A stretch of DNA of 46,762 nt from 67-14 sp035502775. Lineage in GTDB: Bacteria > Actinomycetota > Thermoleophilia > Solirubrobacterales > 70-9. Below are positions 18,089-25,954 of this stretch, one piece after another. Below the pieces are notes generated by a model that saw only the letters and a program-made list of their open reading frames with translations, was not told the origin of the DNA and searched no databases. Each line of letters begins with the position of its first letter. Position 1 is the stretch's first letter. Both the position numbers and the translations under genes were made by a program. The stretch covers positions 1 through 46,762 of the forward strand of contig DATJUB010000011.1 of assembly GCA_035502775.1 (NCBI GenBank), in the 5' to 3' direction.

Positions 18089-18610
18089 ATGAGTGAATCG
18101 GAACAGCCGGCCATCGAGAGCCTCGGATCGCAGCCCTATGTGGCGATCCGGGGTGACGTCTCGCCAGACACCTTTCGGGGCTTCGTCGACACCAGTTTCT
18201 CCAAGCCGTTCGAGTGGCTCGGTTCGCAGGGAATGGCCCCGGCCGGTGCCCCGTTCATCCGATACCTGGCCCTGGACGACGCCGGCAACCCCGCCCGGAT
18301 CGAACTCTGTGCGCCGGTCGGGGAGCCGGTGTCACCCGGGGATGGTCTGGTGGCGGGGGAGTTGCCCGCCGGGCGCTTTGTCACCTACACCCACGTCGGA
18401 CCTTTCAGGCATGAGGAACTGGACGACCTCGGGGATGCGGTCGCAAAGGTCCTGTCCTGGGCGAAGGACCGGGACATCGAGCTCGACCAGACCAGGACCG
18501 AATCGGGAACGCGACCGGTGGCCAGCGCCGAGTTCTACCTGGGCGATCCGAAGAGTGAGCCGGACTTCACCAAGTGGCGAACCCGGATCGTGATGCTGGC
18601 GGCCGATTGA
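18089..18610 (+). CDS. GyrI-like small-molecule-binding domain protein
   Basis: A 173-residue protein with the AraC-effector-binding/GyrI-like fold: an N-terminal strand (QPYVAIRGDVS), the central IRYLALDD and IELCAPVGEPV, then GELPAGRFVTYTHVGPFRH and the C-terminal AEFYLGDPKSEPDFTKWRT. There is no DNA-binding domain, so it is a free-standing ligand-binding protein. Such proteins bind or hydrolyse small hydrophobic compounds or inhibit gyrase; the function here is unknown. ATG 18089 has AGAGG five bases upstream; an in-frame start at 18062 is less likely. It converges with the HugZ-like gene. Confidence 0.8.
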   Translation: MSESEQPAIESLGSQPYVAIRGDVSPDTFRGFVDTSFSKPFEWLGSQGMAPAGAPFIRYLALDDAGNPARIELCAPVGEPVSPGDGLVAGELPAGRFVTYTHVGPFRHEELDDLGDAVAKVLSWAKDRDIELDQTRTESGTRPVASAEFYLGDPKSEPDFTKWRTRIVMLAAD

Positions 18611-18629
18611 CCGCCAGCTTCCGTGTGGT

Positions 18630-19463
18630 CTAGGCCTGGGCCTGGCGCGAGCGCCGGGCCAGGTCGACCGTCGCCGCGCGCAGTCCGCCGGGTGAGGTGA
18701 TCGCCTCGGTGAAGCTGACCCGGGTGGCCTTCTTGCCCTCGGGGGTGACCAGGGCGAGATCGAGCCCGTAGCGGTCGGCGCGCGTGCACTTGGCCTCGGT
18801 CGCGTCGGGGTACTCGCCGAAGGCCTGGGCCATGACCAGCAGGGCGTCGGGGTGATCGAGGTTCAGGTGGCTGACCGCGTCGGCGGCCTGCGGCTGGACC
18901 GGATCGGGCTCGGCCTCGGCGTAGCCGTCGCCGGTGGCGGAGTCCATGCGGCCGTAGCCACCGACCCAGCGCACCCTTTCGACCTCGAGGATCCAGAAGG
19001 TGAAGTCGTTGAAGTCGGCGTACATCGCGGCGCTCGGAACCGCCTCGAGGTGCGCTTCGCGGGCTGATTTCTCGTCGTGGAACTCGTCCGAGCGCACGAC
19101 CTTGCCGGCGAGCGTGACCCGGCCACCGGCGAGCGCGTCGCCCTTGTGGCTGGCGTCGGCGACCATCAGCGAAGCCTGGCGGTTCTTCTCGAGATTGCGG
19201 GCATGCTCGGCGAGGGTGGAGAGGCAGAGCACGGGGGAGCCGTTGGCGAGCGTGCCGAACGTGACCAGCGAGGCCCAGGGGGTGCCGTCGTCACTCATCG
19301 TGGCGAGGGTGCCGGAGTTGGTCGCGGCGACCAGGGTGCGGGCCTCCTCGGCGGCGGAGCGGCGGTTGCCGTTGAACGCCATCGGCGGTACGGAGGGCAT
19401 CGCCATTCCTTCGGGAAGGTCGTGGTCTCCCACTACGGCCTTGGACTGAGTTTGGCTCGACAC
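18630..19463 (-). CDS. hugZ: HugZ-like heme-degrading / PNPOx-fold protein with DUF2470
   Basis: A 277-residue protein with an N-terminal pyridoxamine-5'-phosphate-oxidase-like split barrel (SGTLATMSDDGTPWASLVTF, then PVLCLSTLAEHARNLEKN) and a C-terminal DUF2470 domain (SHLNLDHPDALLVMAQAFG). This two-part order is that of HugZ-type heme oxygenases, which open the heme ring to free iron. The gene is divergent from a heme importer, and an iron box lies about 50 bases before its GTG start, which strengthens the heme assignment. General flavin or PNP oxidase activity is the alternative. Fold call firm; heme role inferred from fold plus context. Confidence 0.82.
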   Translation of the reverse strand: MSSQTQSKAVVGDHDLPEGMAMPSVPPMAFNGNRRSAAEEARTLVAATNSGTLATMSDDGTPWASLVTFGTLANGSPVLCLSTLAEHARNLEKNRQASLMVADASHKGDALAGGRVTLAGKVVRSDEFHDEKSAREAHLEAVPSAAMYADFNDFTFWILEVERVRWVGGYGRMDSATGDGYAEAEPDPVQPQAADAVSHLNLDHPDALLVMAQAFGEYPDATEAKCTRADRYGLDLALVTPEGKKATRVSFTEAITSPGGLRAATVDLARRSRQAQA

Positions 19464-19515
19464 CGGAATCTCTCTTTCGGGGTGGTTCAGGGGCTGGGAA
19501 TACTCGCGGAACAGA

Positions 19516-19529
19516 TTAGGTTACCCTAT
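19516..19529. promoter_or_regulatory. DtxR/IdeR-type iron box 1
   Basis: TTAGG-TTAC-CCTAT matches the core of the actinobacterial DtxR/IdeR operator (TTAGGTTAGCCTAA); over the full 19-base consensus 15 positions agree. It lies between the divergent HugZ-like gene (start 19463) and the heme-binding protein gene (start 19622), so it could repress both when iron is plentiful. Confidence 0.75.
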
Positions 19530-19554
19530 CCCGACAAGAAGCATGGGGATTACA

Positions 19555-19568
19555 TTAGGCAGTTCTAA
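19555..19568. promoter_or_regulatory. DtxR/IdeR-type iron box 2
   Basis: TTAGG-CAGT-TCTAA has the same half-sites and 4-base spacing as box 1, with one half-site mismatch. It stands 53 bases before the heme-binding protein ATG, a position that would block its promoter or early transcription. Confidence 0.6.
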
Positions 19569-19621
19569 TCCTCTCCGATCAACAGTCTTTCACTCGCTTT
19601 CCCCTCAAAGGAGTCCGCCAC

Positions 19622-20563
19622 ATGAAGTTTTCGATAGCGCCCGAGCCCAAGAACGGCCTGCCCCTCGCCCTGATCGCCGGCCTGACCGCCGTCATCCTGA
19701 TCGCGATCTCCTTCGCGGGTCTCGCGCAATCGGCCTCGGCGGCCCCGATCAAGGGCAACAAGATCGTGGCGCTCACTCCTTTCTCGGCTAACGCGATGGG
19801 CACCATGGGCGTGATGCCGCGGGCAGTCGGCGAAGTGTTGAACACTTCCGATACCGCAGCGTCATTCGTCCCTGCCATCGAATCCGGAATTCGCGGGCGG
19901 CGTATCGATCAGCTCCTGCTGACCCATCCGAACGGTCCCAACCTCGAGAAGCTGGCGAAGCTGAATCCGAAGCTGGTGTTCACCTCGCCGCAGTGGTCGA
20001 AGGGCACGTCTGCGATGCAGTCCCTTGGAATCAAGGTCAAGAAGTCGGAACCGATCACGCTTGGCGGAATCTATTCAGAGTTCAAGAAGGTGGCGAAGGT
20101 CATCGGCAAGCAGAAGGCCGCCAAGCGTTACATAGCCAAGACGAAGGCCAAGGTCAAGAAGGCCACGGCTGGTATCGGAGCGAGGAAGAGGGTCATGGTC
20201 ATCCTGGGTGTCGGCCGTACTCCCTTCGCGTTTCTGAACAACAGCTGGGGCGGTGAGATCGTGAAGCGGTCCGGTGGCAACCTCCTGACCGGTGGTGCCA
20301 GCAACAGCAGTGGATTTGCCCGGATCTCCGATGAGGTCGTGATTGCCGCGGATCCGGAAGTGATCATCGCCGTGCCTCATGCGATCAAGAACGACATCGA
20401 AGGTCTCATCGAATACATGAAGACCAATCCCGCATGGCAGGAAACGACCGCTGTCGACAACGAAGATCTCTACGTCTCGACCGACAACTCGCTGCTCCAG
20501 GCGGGAGTCGATCCGGCCAAGGTGATCCGGACCATCCGGTCGCAGTATCTGAAGAACAACTAG
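19622..20563 (+). CDS. hmuT: Heme/iron-complex substrate-binding protein (HmuT-like)
   Basis: A 313-residue class III periplasmic-binding-type protein. A signal peptide (to about residue 41, ending SASA) is followed by the fold's typical segments: GNKIVALTPFSANAMGTMGV, NLEKLAKLNPKLVFTSP, VMVILGVGRTPF and SDEVVIAADPEVIIAVPHAI. There is no lipobox cysteine, unlike most Gram-positive HmuT proteins, so anchoring is unclear. It would bind heme or a ferric complex and feed the permease encoded 16 bases downstream. AAAGGAG lies eight bases before its ATG, and two iron boxes precede it. Heme rather than siderophore is inferred from the neighbouring HtaA and HugZ genes. Confidence 0.87.
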   Translation: MKFSIAPEPKNGLPLALIAGLTAVILIAISFAGLAQSASAAPIKGNKIVALTPFSANAMGTMGVMPRAVGEVLNTSDTAASFVPAIESGIRGRRIDQLLLTHPNGPNLEKLAKLNPKLVFTSPQWSKGTSAMQSLGIKVKKSEPITLGGIYSEFKKVAKVIGKQKAAKRYIAKTKAKVKKATAGIGARKRVMVILGVGRTPFAFLNNSWGGEIVKRSGGNLLTGGASNSSGFARISDEVVIAADPEVIIAVPHAIKNDIEGLIEYMKTNPAWQETTAVDNEDLYVSTDNSLLQAGVDPAKVIRTIRSQYLKNN

Positions 20564-20579
20564 TCAACGGGCTGGGGGA

Positions 20580-21560
20580 GTGCGCCGCACCGCGATAGTC
20601 ATATTCCTGCTCGTCGCCCTGGCGGCGGCGGTCGCGGCATCCCTGGCCTTCGGAGCGGTCAAGATTCCGGTCGGCCATGTGATCGACATCCTGCTCGGCA
20701 AGGACGCGCCCGGACCGGAGGTCCGCATCGTCGAGGTGCTGCGCATGCCGCGCACGGTCGAGGCGATGGTGGTCGGGGCGGCGCTCGGCGTGGCCGGCGC
20801 CCTGCTCCAGGGCTCGCTCGGCAACCCACTCGCCTCTCCGGACGTGATCGGCGTGACCGGCGGCGCCGGTTTCGGCGCGATGCTGATCATCCTGCTGTAC
20901 CCGGAATCGATCCACCTGCTGCCGGTCAGCGCGCTCTTCTTCGGGCTGCTGGCCGCCGGGCTGGTCTTCATCATCGGCTTCTCCGGCTCGACCGGAGGCG
21001 GGATCGGCCGGGTGATCCTGGCCGGCATCGCGATCGCCTCGCTCTTCTCGGCCGCGACCGCCGCGCTCATGGCGGCCTATCCCGACCGGGTTCCCTCCGG
21101 CATCTTCTTCCTGGTCGGCGGGCTCACCTCGACCGGCTGGGAGACATTGGAGACCGTGTGGCCCTACTTCGCGGTCGGCGGCATCCTCACCTGTTTCCTG
21201 ATCCGGCCGCTCGACCGGCTGATGCTCGGTGACGACGTCGCCGCCTCGCTCGGCTCGAAGCCCCGGCTGATCCGGCTGGCCGCCGCCGCGGCCGCCGCGA
21301 TCCTCGCCTCGGCCGCCGCCGCGGTGGCCGGGCTGCTCGCCTTCCTCGGGCTGGTCGTGCCCCATGTGGTCCGGATGGCCGGCGGCACCAACAACCACAC
21401 CTTCGTGATCCCGGTCTCGGCGCTGGGTGGCGCGGTGCTGCTGACCGCGGCCGACACCCTGGCCCGAACCCTGAGGGCACCGATCGAGATGCCGGTCGGG
21501 CCGTTCCTCGTGATCCTCGGAGTGCCCCTCTTTCTCTGGCTGCTGCGGAAGGCCGTGTGA
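20580..21560 (+). CDS. hmuU: FecCD-family ABC permease (HmuU-like)
   Basis: A 326-residue polytopic permease of the FecCD/BtuC type, with GALLQGSLGNPLASPDVIGVT early, GRVILAGIAIASLFSA in the middle and AAVAGLLAFLGLVVPHVVRM near the end, all diagnostic. It carries heme or a ferric complex across the membrane with the ATPase that follows. The GTG start is preceded directly by GGGGGA with almost no spacer, so translation may depend on coupling to the upstream gene. Its stop overlaps the ATPase ATG (TGATG). Confidence 0.93.
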   Translation: MRRTAIVIFLLVALAAAVAASLAFGAVKIPVGHVIDILLGKDAPGPEVRIVEVLRMPRTVEAMVVGAALGVAGALLQGSLGNPLASPDVIGVTGGAGFGAMLIILLYPESIHLLPVSALFFGLLAAGLVFIIGFSGSTGGGIGRVILAGIAIASLFSAATAALMAAYPDRVPSGIFFLVGGLTSTGWETLETVWPYFAVGGILTCFLIRPLDRLMLGDDVAASLGSKPRLIRLAAAAAAAILASAAAAVAGLLAFLGLVVPHVVRMAGGTNNHTFVIPVSALGGAVLLTAADTLARTLRAPIEMPVGPFLVILGVPLFLWLLRKAV

Positions 21561-22345
21561 TGAGCGAGCCTCTGATCGAAGCGAGCGGCGTGCGGGTCAC
21601 GATCGGCGGCACCGAGATCCTGAAGGGCGCCGACCTGCATCTCGAATCCGGAGAGCTGCTGGCCGTGGTCGGACCGAACGGCGCCGGCAAGTCGACCCTC
21701 GCCCGCGCGATCTGCGGACTGCGCAAGCCCACCGCCGGTTCGGTCAGGTGGTCCGGCCGGGACATCAGCACTCTGAAGGGCCGTGATCTGGCCAAGCTGC
21801 GCGCCTTCGTACCACAGCGGGCCCAGGTGCCGAACGGCGTCTCGGTCCACGACGCGGTCTCGATCGGCCGCTCCTCGCACCTGAAGCCGTTCCAGTCCTT
21901 CACCAAGGAGGACAAGGCGGAGATCGCCGCCTCGCTCGAACGGGCGCGGATGTCGGGCTTCGAGGACAGGCAGCTGAACACACTTTCCGGCGGTGAGATG
22001 CAGCGGGTCCAGATCGCGATCGGGCTCGCCCAGGGCGCACCGGTGCTGATCGCCGACGAACCGACCGCCCAGCTGGATCTCGGGGCCACCGCCGCGGTCT
22101 CGAAACTGCTGCGAGAACTGGTCGACGACGGCCTCGGTGTGGTGCTGATCGTCCACGACCTCGCGCTCGCGGCGGCGATCGCCGACCGGGTCCTGGTGAT
22201 CTCCGAAGGACGCTCGATCGCAACCGGAGGCCCCCATGAGGTGTTGACACCACAGTTGATCAGTCAGGTCTGGCAGGTGGAAGCGGAACTGATCGATCAC
22301 TCGGGCCGCTCGGCACTCCACGTCGAATGGCTCGAGCGCCGCTGA
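21560..22345 (+). CDS. hmuV: ABC transporter ATP-binding protein (HmuV-like)
   Basis: A 261-residue FepC/HmuV-type ATPase: Walker A GPNGAGKSTL, Q-loop region AFVPQRAQVPNG, signature LSGGEMQRVQIA, Walker B VLIADEPTAQLD and switch His in VLIVHDLALA. It energises the FecCD permease. ATG 21560 overlaps the permease stop by one base; an in-frame GTG one codon earlier (21557) is possible. It ends the transporter unit. The 120-base gap before the HtaA gene holds a third iron box, so the HtaA genes may have their own promoter. Confidence 0.93.
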   Translation: MSEPLIEASGVRVTIGGTEILKGADLHLESGELLAVVGPNGAGKSTLARAICGLRKPTAGSVRWSGRDISTLKGRDLAKLRAFVPQRAQVPNGVSVHDAVSIGRSSHLKPFQSFTKEDKAEIAASLERARMSGFEDRQLNTLSGGEMQRVQIAIGLAQGAPVLIADEPTAQLDLGATAAVSKLLRELVDDGLGVVLIVHDLALAAAIADRVLVISEGRSIATGGPHEVLTPQLISQVWQVEAELIDHSGRSALHVEWLERR

Positions 22346-22414
22346 ACCGGGCCGGATGAAGCCGGATCGAGGCAGAAGGCGCACCTAATCCCCATCGTGT
22401 TAGTGTGAATTGAA

Positions 22415-22428
22415 TAAGGCTTCCCTAA
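22415..22428. promoter_or_regulatory. DtxR/IdeR-type iron box 3
   Basis: TAAGG-CTTC-CCTAA has iron-box half-sites with the same 4-base spacing as boxes 1 and 2. It stands 37 bases before the ATG of the first HtaA gene. The gap is visibly AT-richer than its surroundings. Confidence 0.65.
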
Positions 22429-22465
22429 TAGCCCCTCAACCTTCCCTCAAGGAGCTTCGAAAAGC

Positions 22466-24682
22466 ATGAAATCGTCCCTTGCCGCGCGCGGCATCACATC
22501 CGGCTTCGCCGTTCTCGCGGCCGTCGCCATGTTCTTCGTCGTGTACGGAGGGGTGAAAGCCTCCGCCGCCCAGACCACGGGTACGGCCACGATCACGGTC
22601 GGAACCGGCAAGTCCGGCAAGGCTCTCTCCGCAAAGGGGGGCAAGGTCAGCGCGATCGCCCCGGCCAAGGGCAAGAAGAAGGGCAAGACCGCTCAGGTGC
22701 TGGCCCCGGTCAAGACCCTGGCCGTCGCCGCCAAGAGCAAGGCCACACTGAAGGGCGGCGTCCGGTTCCAGCGCGGCAAGCGCAAGGTGGCCGTGACCGG
22801 CCTGACGCTCGAGATCAGCTCGGGCAAGACCGTGATCAAGGGCAAGGTCGGCGGCAGGCTGATCCCCGCCTTCTTCGCCACCGGCAAGGCGAACATCGAT
22901 GTCACCGGCAAGACCGTGAAGGTCGGGTCCGCCAAGCTGACCCTGACCAACGCCGCCGGCCGCGCCGTGCGCAAGGCCCTGAAGCTGAAGACCCGTCCCT
23001 CCGGCGAGATCGGCCGCTTCGGATTCTTCGGCCAGGTCAAGGAAGACCTTCCGCCCTGTGAGGTCGATCCGAACGCCGAGGGCTGCAACCCGGTCGATCC
23101 CTGCATCGCCGATCCGACCGGACCGAACTGCCCGCCGATCCCGCTGGAGGATCCGTACCTGGCCGAGTGCGGTGTCGCCGCGACCAGCAAGGTCAACGGC
23201 TCACTGCCGGTCGCCGCTCCGCTGCCGACTATCGCCGGCGCCAAGAACACGGTCGGCCCGACCGATGTCGATTGGGGCTTCAAGTCGAGCTTCCGCCAGT
23301 ACGTGATCTTCGGCGCGGGCGGCAGCCTGAAGGCCGTCGATGGCGCCTCGGTCCTGCCCGGCATGCCGGTCTCACCCGGATTCAAGTTCCCGGTCTCCGG
23401 TGGTCAGTACGCCGCCAACGATCCGATCGACACCTCCGACGATCAGGCCGTGATCCCGGGCACCGGAACCTCGCTGTTCTGTGCGACCACGCACAAATTC
23501 CGGGTCGCGATCTCGAACCCGACGATCGTGATCGATGGTGAGAACTCCCGCATCGTCGCCGATGTCGACGCCAACCTGACCAACGTCTGGATCCCCAGCC
23601 AGAAGATCGACCTGGCGACGATCGACCTCTCCGGGGCGACGCCGTTCTACAACAAGAGCGGATCCGAAGTGAGCTGGGGCGAGCTTCCGGTCACTCTCAC
23701 CCAGGCCGGCGCGGACGCGATCTGCGGCACCGGCGAGCAGGCCGCCTGCAGCTACACCGCGGGAACCGACCTCGATCCGATCGACGTCTCGGTGAAGACG
23801 CCGTATGACACCGGCGACCTGGCCGCCCTGGCGACCTACGTCGAGACCGAGCTGCCCTTCCCGATCACGGCCGCGACGGCCGGTGGATGCACCCTGCCGA
23901 CCCTGCCCGATCCGAAGACGATCGACGCGGGCCAGGCCTCCGACCCGGCCGGCACCCCGGTCTGGAAGGGTGAGCCCGCGGCGGCCGCCGCGGTCCCGGA
24001 TCTCTCCGCCGAGACCGCTGTCACCGGCGGTGGGCTCGATTGGGGCTTCCGTTCGAGCCTGCGCGGCTCGGTCAACGGCACGGGTGAGTTCAACCCGGCG
24101 CTCGGCGCCACCGCGAGCAACACCCCGTACTACGGCAACGGCGGCGAGACCCCGGTCTTCCCGCGCCCGGTGGTGCCCGGTCCCGGTCAGATGAGCGGCC
24201 CCGGCAAGTTCTTCACCTGGCCGGCCGCGACGACCGGCGGCTTCTACGACGCGGCCGGTGCCGGCAACGCCGATGACCGTCTCGTCCTGAAGACCGACGG
24301 CCGGGTCGCGTTCTGCCAGACCCAGGGCGCGCAGGCCTACGGAGTCGTCTTCTCCGAGCCGACCATCGTCATCGACGGGGCCGACTCGCGGATCACGATG
24401 GATGTCGCGACCCGCTACCGCCTCTCTTGGGTGCGCGGCACGGTCGACATCGCCTCGCTCGACCTGAACGACCCGGGCCTCACGGTCAACGAGTCCACCG
24501 TCGGTGAGACCACCACCGTCACCTGGGCCTTCCCGGACGCGGTCGGAGCGCCGGCCGTCGGGCCGGTCGAGCTGACCGCCGACGGTGAGGCCGTCGTCAA
24601 CATGCTCAGCAAGGGTGCCTACGTCGCCGGTCTCGGCCTCGACGGCGCCAAGATCAGGGCTTCCTTTCCGGCCGGGGAGTAA
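22466..24682 (+). CDS. htaA: HtaA-domain heme-binding surface protein with two HtaA domains
   Basis: A 738-residue secreted protein. A signal peptide (about residues 1-33) is followed by a lysine-rich module to about residue 190, a Cys/Pro linker, and two HtaA domains starting near residues 266 (VDWGFKSSFRQYV) and 523 (LDWGFRSSLRGSV), each with a strand resembling EPTIVIDGADSRI. HtaA domains of corynebacteria bind heme through conserved Tyr and His. The Tyr of the first motif is present in domain 1 (RQYV) but replaced in domain 2 (RGSV), so domain 2 may bind differently or not at all. It would collect heme and hand it to HmuT. I see no C-terminal membrane anchor. AAGGAG precedes the ATG. Confidence 0.88.
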   Translation: MKSSLAARGITSGFAVLAAVAMFFVVYGGVKASAAQTTGTATITVGTGKSGKALSAKGGKVSAIAPAKGKKKGKTAQVLAPVKTLAVAAKSKATLKGGVRFQRGKRKVAVTGLTLEISSGKTVIKGKVGGRLIPAFFATGKANIDVTGKTVKVGSAKLTLTNAAGRAVRKALKLKTRPSGEIGRFGFFGQVKEDLPPCEVDPNAEGCNPVDPCIADPTGPNCPPIPLEDPYLAECGVAATSKVNGSLPVAAPLPTIAGAKNTVGPTDVDWGFKSSFRQYVIFGAGGSLKAVDGASVLPGMPVSPGFKFPVSGGQYAANDPIDTSDDQAVIPGTGTSLFCATTHKFRVAISNPTIVIDGENSRIVADVDANLTNVWIPSQKIDLATIDLSGATPFYNKSGSEVSWGELPVTLTQAGADAICGTGEQAACSYTAGTDLDPIDVSVKTPYDTGDLAALATYVETELPFPITAATAGGCTLPTLPDPKTIDAGQASDPAGTPVWKGEPAAAAAVPDLSAETAVTGGGLDWGFRSSLRGSVNGTGEFNPALGATASNTPYYGNGGETPVFPRPVVPGPGQMSGPGKFFTWPAATTGGFYDAAGAGNADDRLVLKTDGRVAFCQTQGAQAYGVVFSEPTIVIDGADSRITMDVATRYRLSWVRGTVDIASLDLNDPGLTVNESTVGETTTVTWAFPDAVGAPAVGPVELTADGEAVVNMLSKGAYVAGLGLDGAKIRASFPAGE

Positions 24683-24685
24683 CCG

Positions 24686-25954
24686 CTGAACCGATTCACC
24701 GCATACTCCGCCGCCGCAGGGCCGGCCACGACGAGGGCGATCCGCTTCGGATCCGCCCTTGCCGTGGCCGGCTTCGTGGCGCTGTGTGCGTTCTGGCTGG
24801 CACCGGCTCCGGCCGGCGCGGCCACCCTCACGCCATGTGTGGCGACCCCGCCTCCGACCGGTCCGGTGACCGAGCTCGACGGCACCGCGACGATCGAGCT
24901 GAAGAGCGCGGTCAAGCGCAAGCTCCGCGCGGATGGTGTGCGCATGGCTCTCGAAGCGCCAGCCAACAACTTCACCGGCCGTCCTTCGTTCCCGGTCGCC
25001 TCGGTCGAGTACGGCGAGGCGACCTCCCGGATCGGCCTCGGCGGGGCGCTCGCGCTGCGCGGGAAGAAGTCGAAGCGGCTCAGCTTCACCGGCATGGCCG
25101 CCACGATCCGACCCAAGGGGGACAGCGTGATCACCGCCCGTTTCGGCGGCGGATCGAAGAAGCTGTTCACCGTCAAGGGCGGCAAGGTGACCCGCGACAC
25201 CGCCTCAGGTGAGCTTTATCTGAAGAACGGCCGCGCGGCCCTGACCGGGACCGCCGCCAAGGCGATCAGGAAGCGCTTCGGCTTGAAGAAGTACCGGGCT
25301 CTGAAGAACGGCCTGAACTGGGGTCCGGTCAATCTCTACTCGCTCTACAAGGTGACGACCCCACCGAAGGATCCGGAGGCGGAGACGCCGGTGGAGCCGC
25401 CGGTGGCCACCAAGCCCGCCGGCGCCACCGACCTGAGCTCGGCCACGATCGAGTGGCGGGTCCGCGATTCGTTCATCCGCTACGTCAGCAGCGGTGACGG
25501 TGCCGGCGCCGTGGACGGTGCGATCCCAGGACCGGCCGAGGCGGTCGACGGGGCCACTCCGCTGGTCTACAACTTCAGTTTCCCCTTCACCTCCGGCTGG
25601 ACCGACCCGGTCACCGACAGCAGCCTGATCAAGGGCAGCGGCGGGGTCACGTTCCGCTACTGCCGCAACACGATCAACTTCGTGGTCCACGACCCCGAGA
25701 TCGAACTGAACGGCGACCTCTCCCGCATGATCTTCCGGGTCCAGGGCACCGACGGCACCGCCTTCCCCGACTCGCGCGCGGTCATGGTCGGACTCCGCCT
25801 CAACCAGGCCGAAAGCGTCCAGATCGTCGGCAACACCACCACCTACACGAAGATCCCCGGATTCGTCCCCGAAGGATCATCCGGAATCTTCGCCGACTTC
25901 TATATGCCCGGCGCCGATTTCGGGCATCTCACGATTTCGTTGACCACGCCATGA
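24686..25954 (+). CDS. Second HtaA-domain protein, probable CTG start
   Basis: A secreted protein of about 422 residues with a beta-rich, lysine-containing N-terminal module (to about 230) and one HtaA domain starting near residue 255 (IEWRVRDSFIRYV, heme-ligand-type Tyr present). The frame is open back to the stop at 24680. The only ATG/GTG/TTG option, GTG 24764, gives a signal peptide with no basic n-region. CTG 24686 gives a normal n-region ending TTRAIRFG before the hydrophobic core, and GGGGAG lies six bases before it, so CTG is my choice. The stop overlaps the next gene's ATG. Role: second heme receptor or relay, comparable with the multiple Hta proteins of corynebacteria. Confidence 0.85.
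   Translation: MNRFTAYSAAAGPATTRAIRFGSALAVAGFVALCAFWLAPAPAGAATLTPCVATPPPTGPVTELDGTATIELKSAVKRKLRADGVRMALEAPANNFTGRPSFPVASVEYGEATSRIGLGGALALRGKKSKRLSFTGMAATIRPKGDSVITARFGGGSKKLFTVKGGKVTRDTASGELYLKNGRAALTGTAAKAIRKRFGLKKYRALKNGLNWGPVNLYSLYKVTTPPKDPEAETPVEPPVATKPAGATDLSSATIEWRVRDSFIRYVSSGDGAGAVDGAIPGPAEAVDGATPLVYNFSFPFTSGWTDPVTDSSLIKGSGGVTFRYCRNTINFVVHDPEIELNGDLSRMIFRVQGTDGTAFPDSRAVMVGLRLNQAESVQIVGNTTTYTKIPGFVPEGSSGIFADFYMPGADFGHLTISLTTP

Noticed and set aside
24764..24766. GTG 24764 as start of the second HtaA protein
   Set aside because: It would give a signal peptide with no basic n-region and has no ribosome site; CTG 24686 has both.
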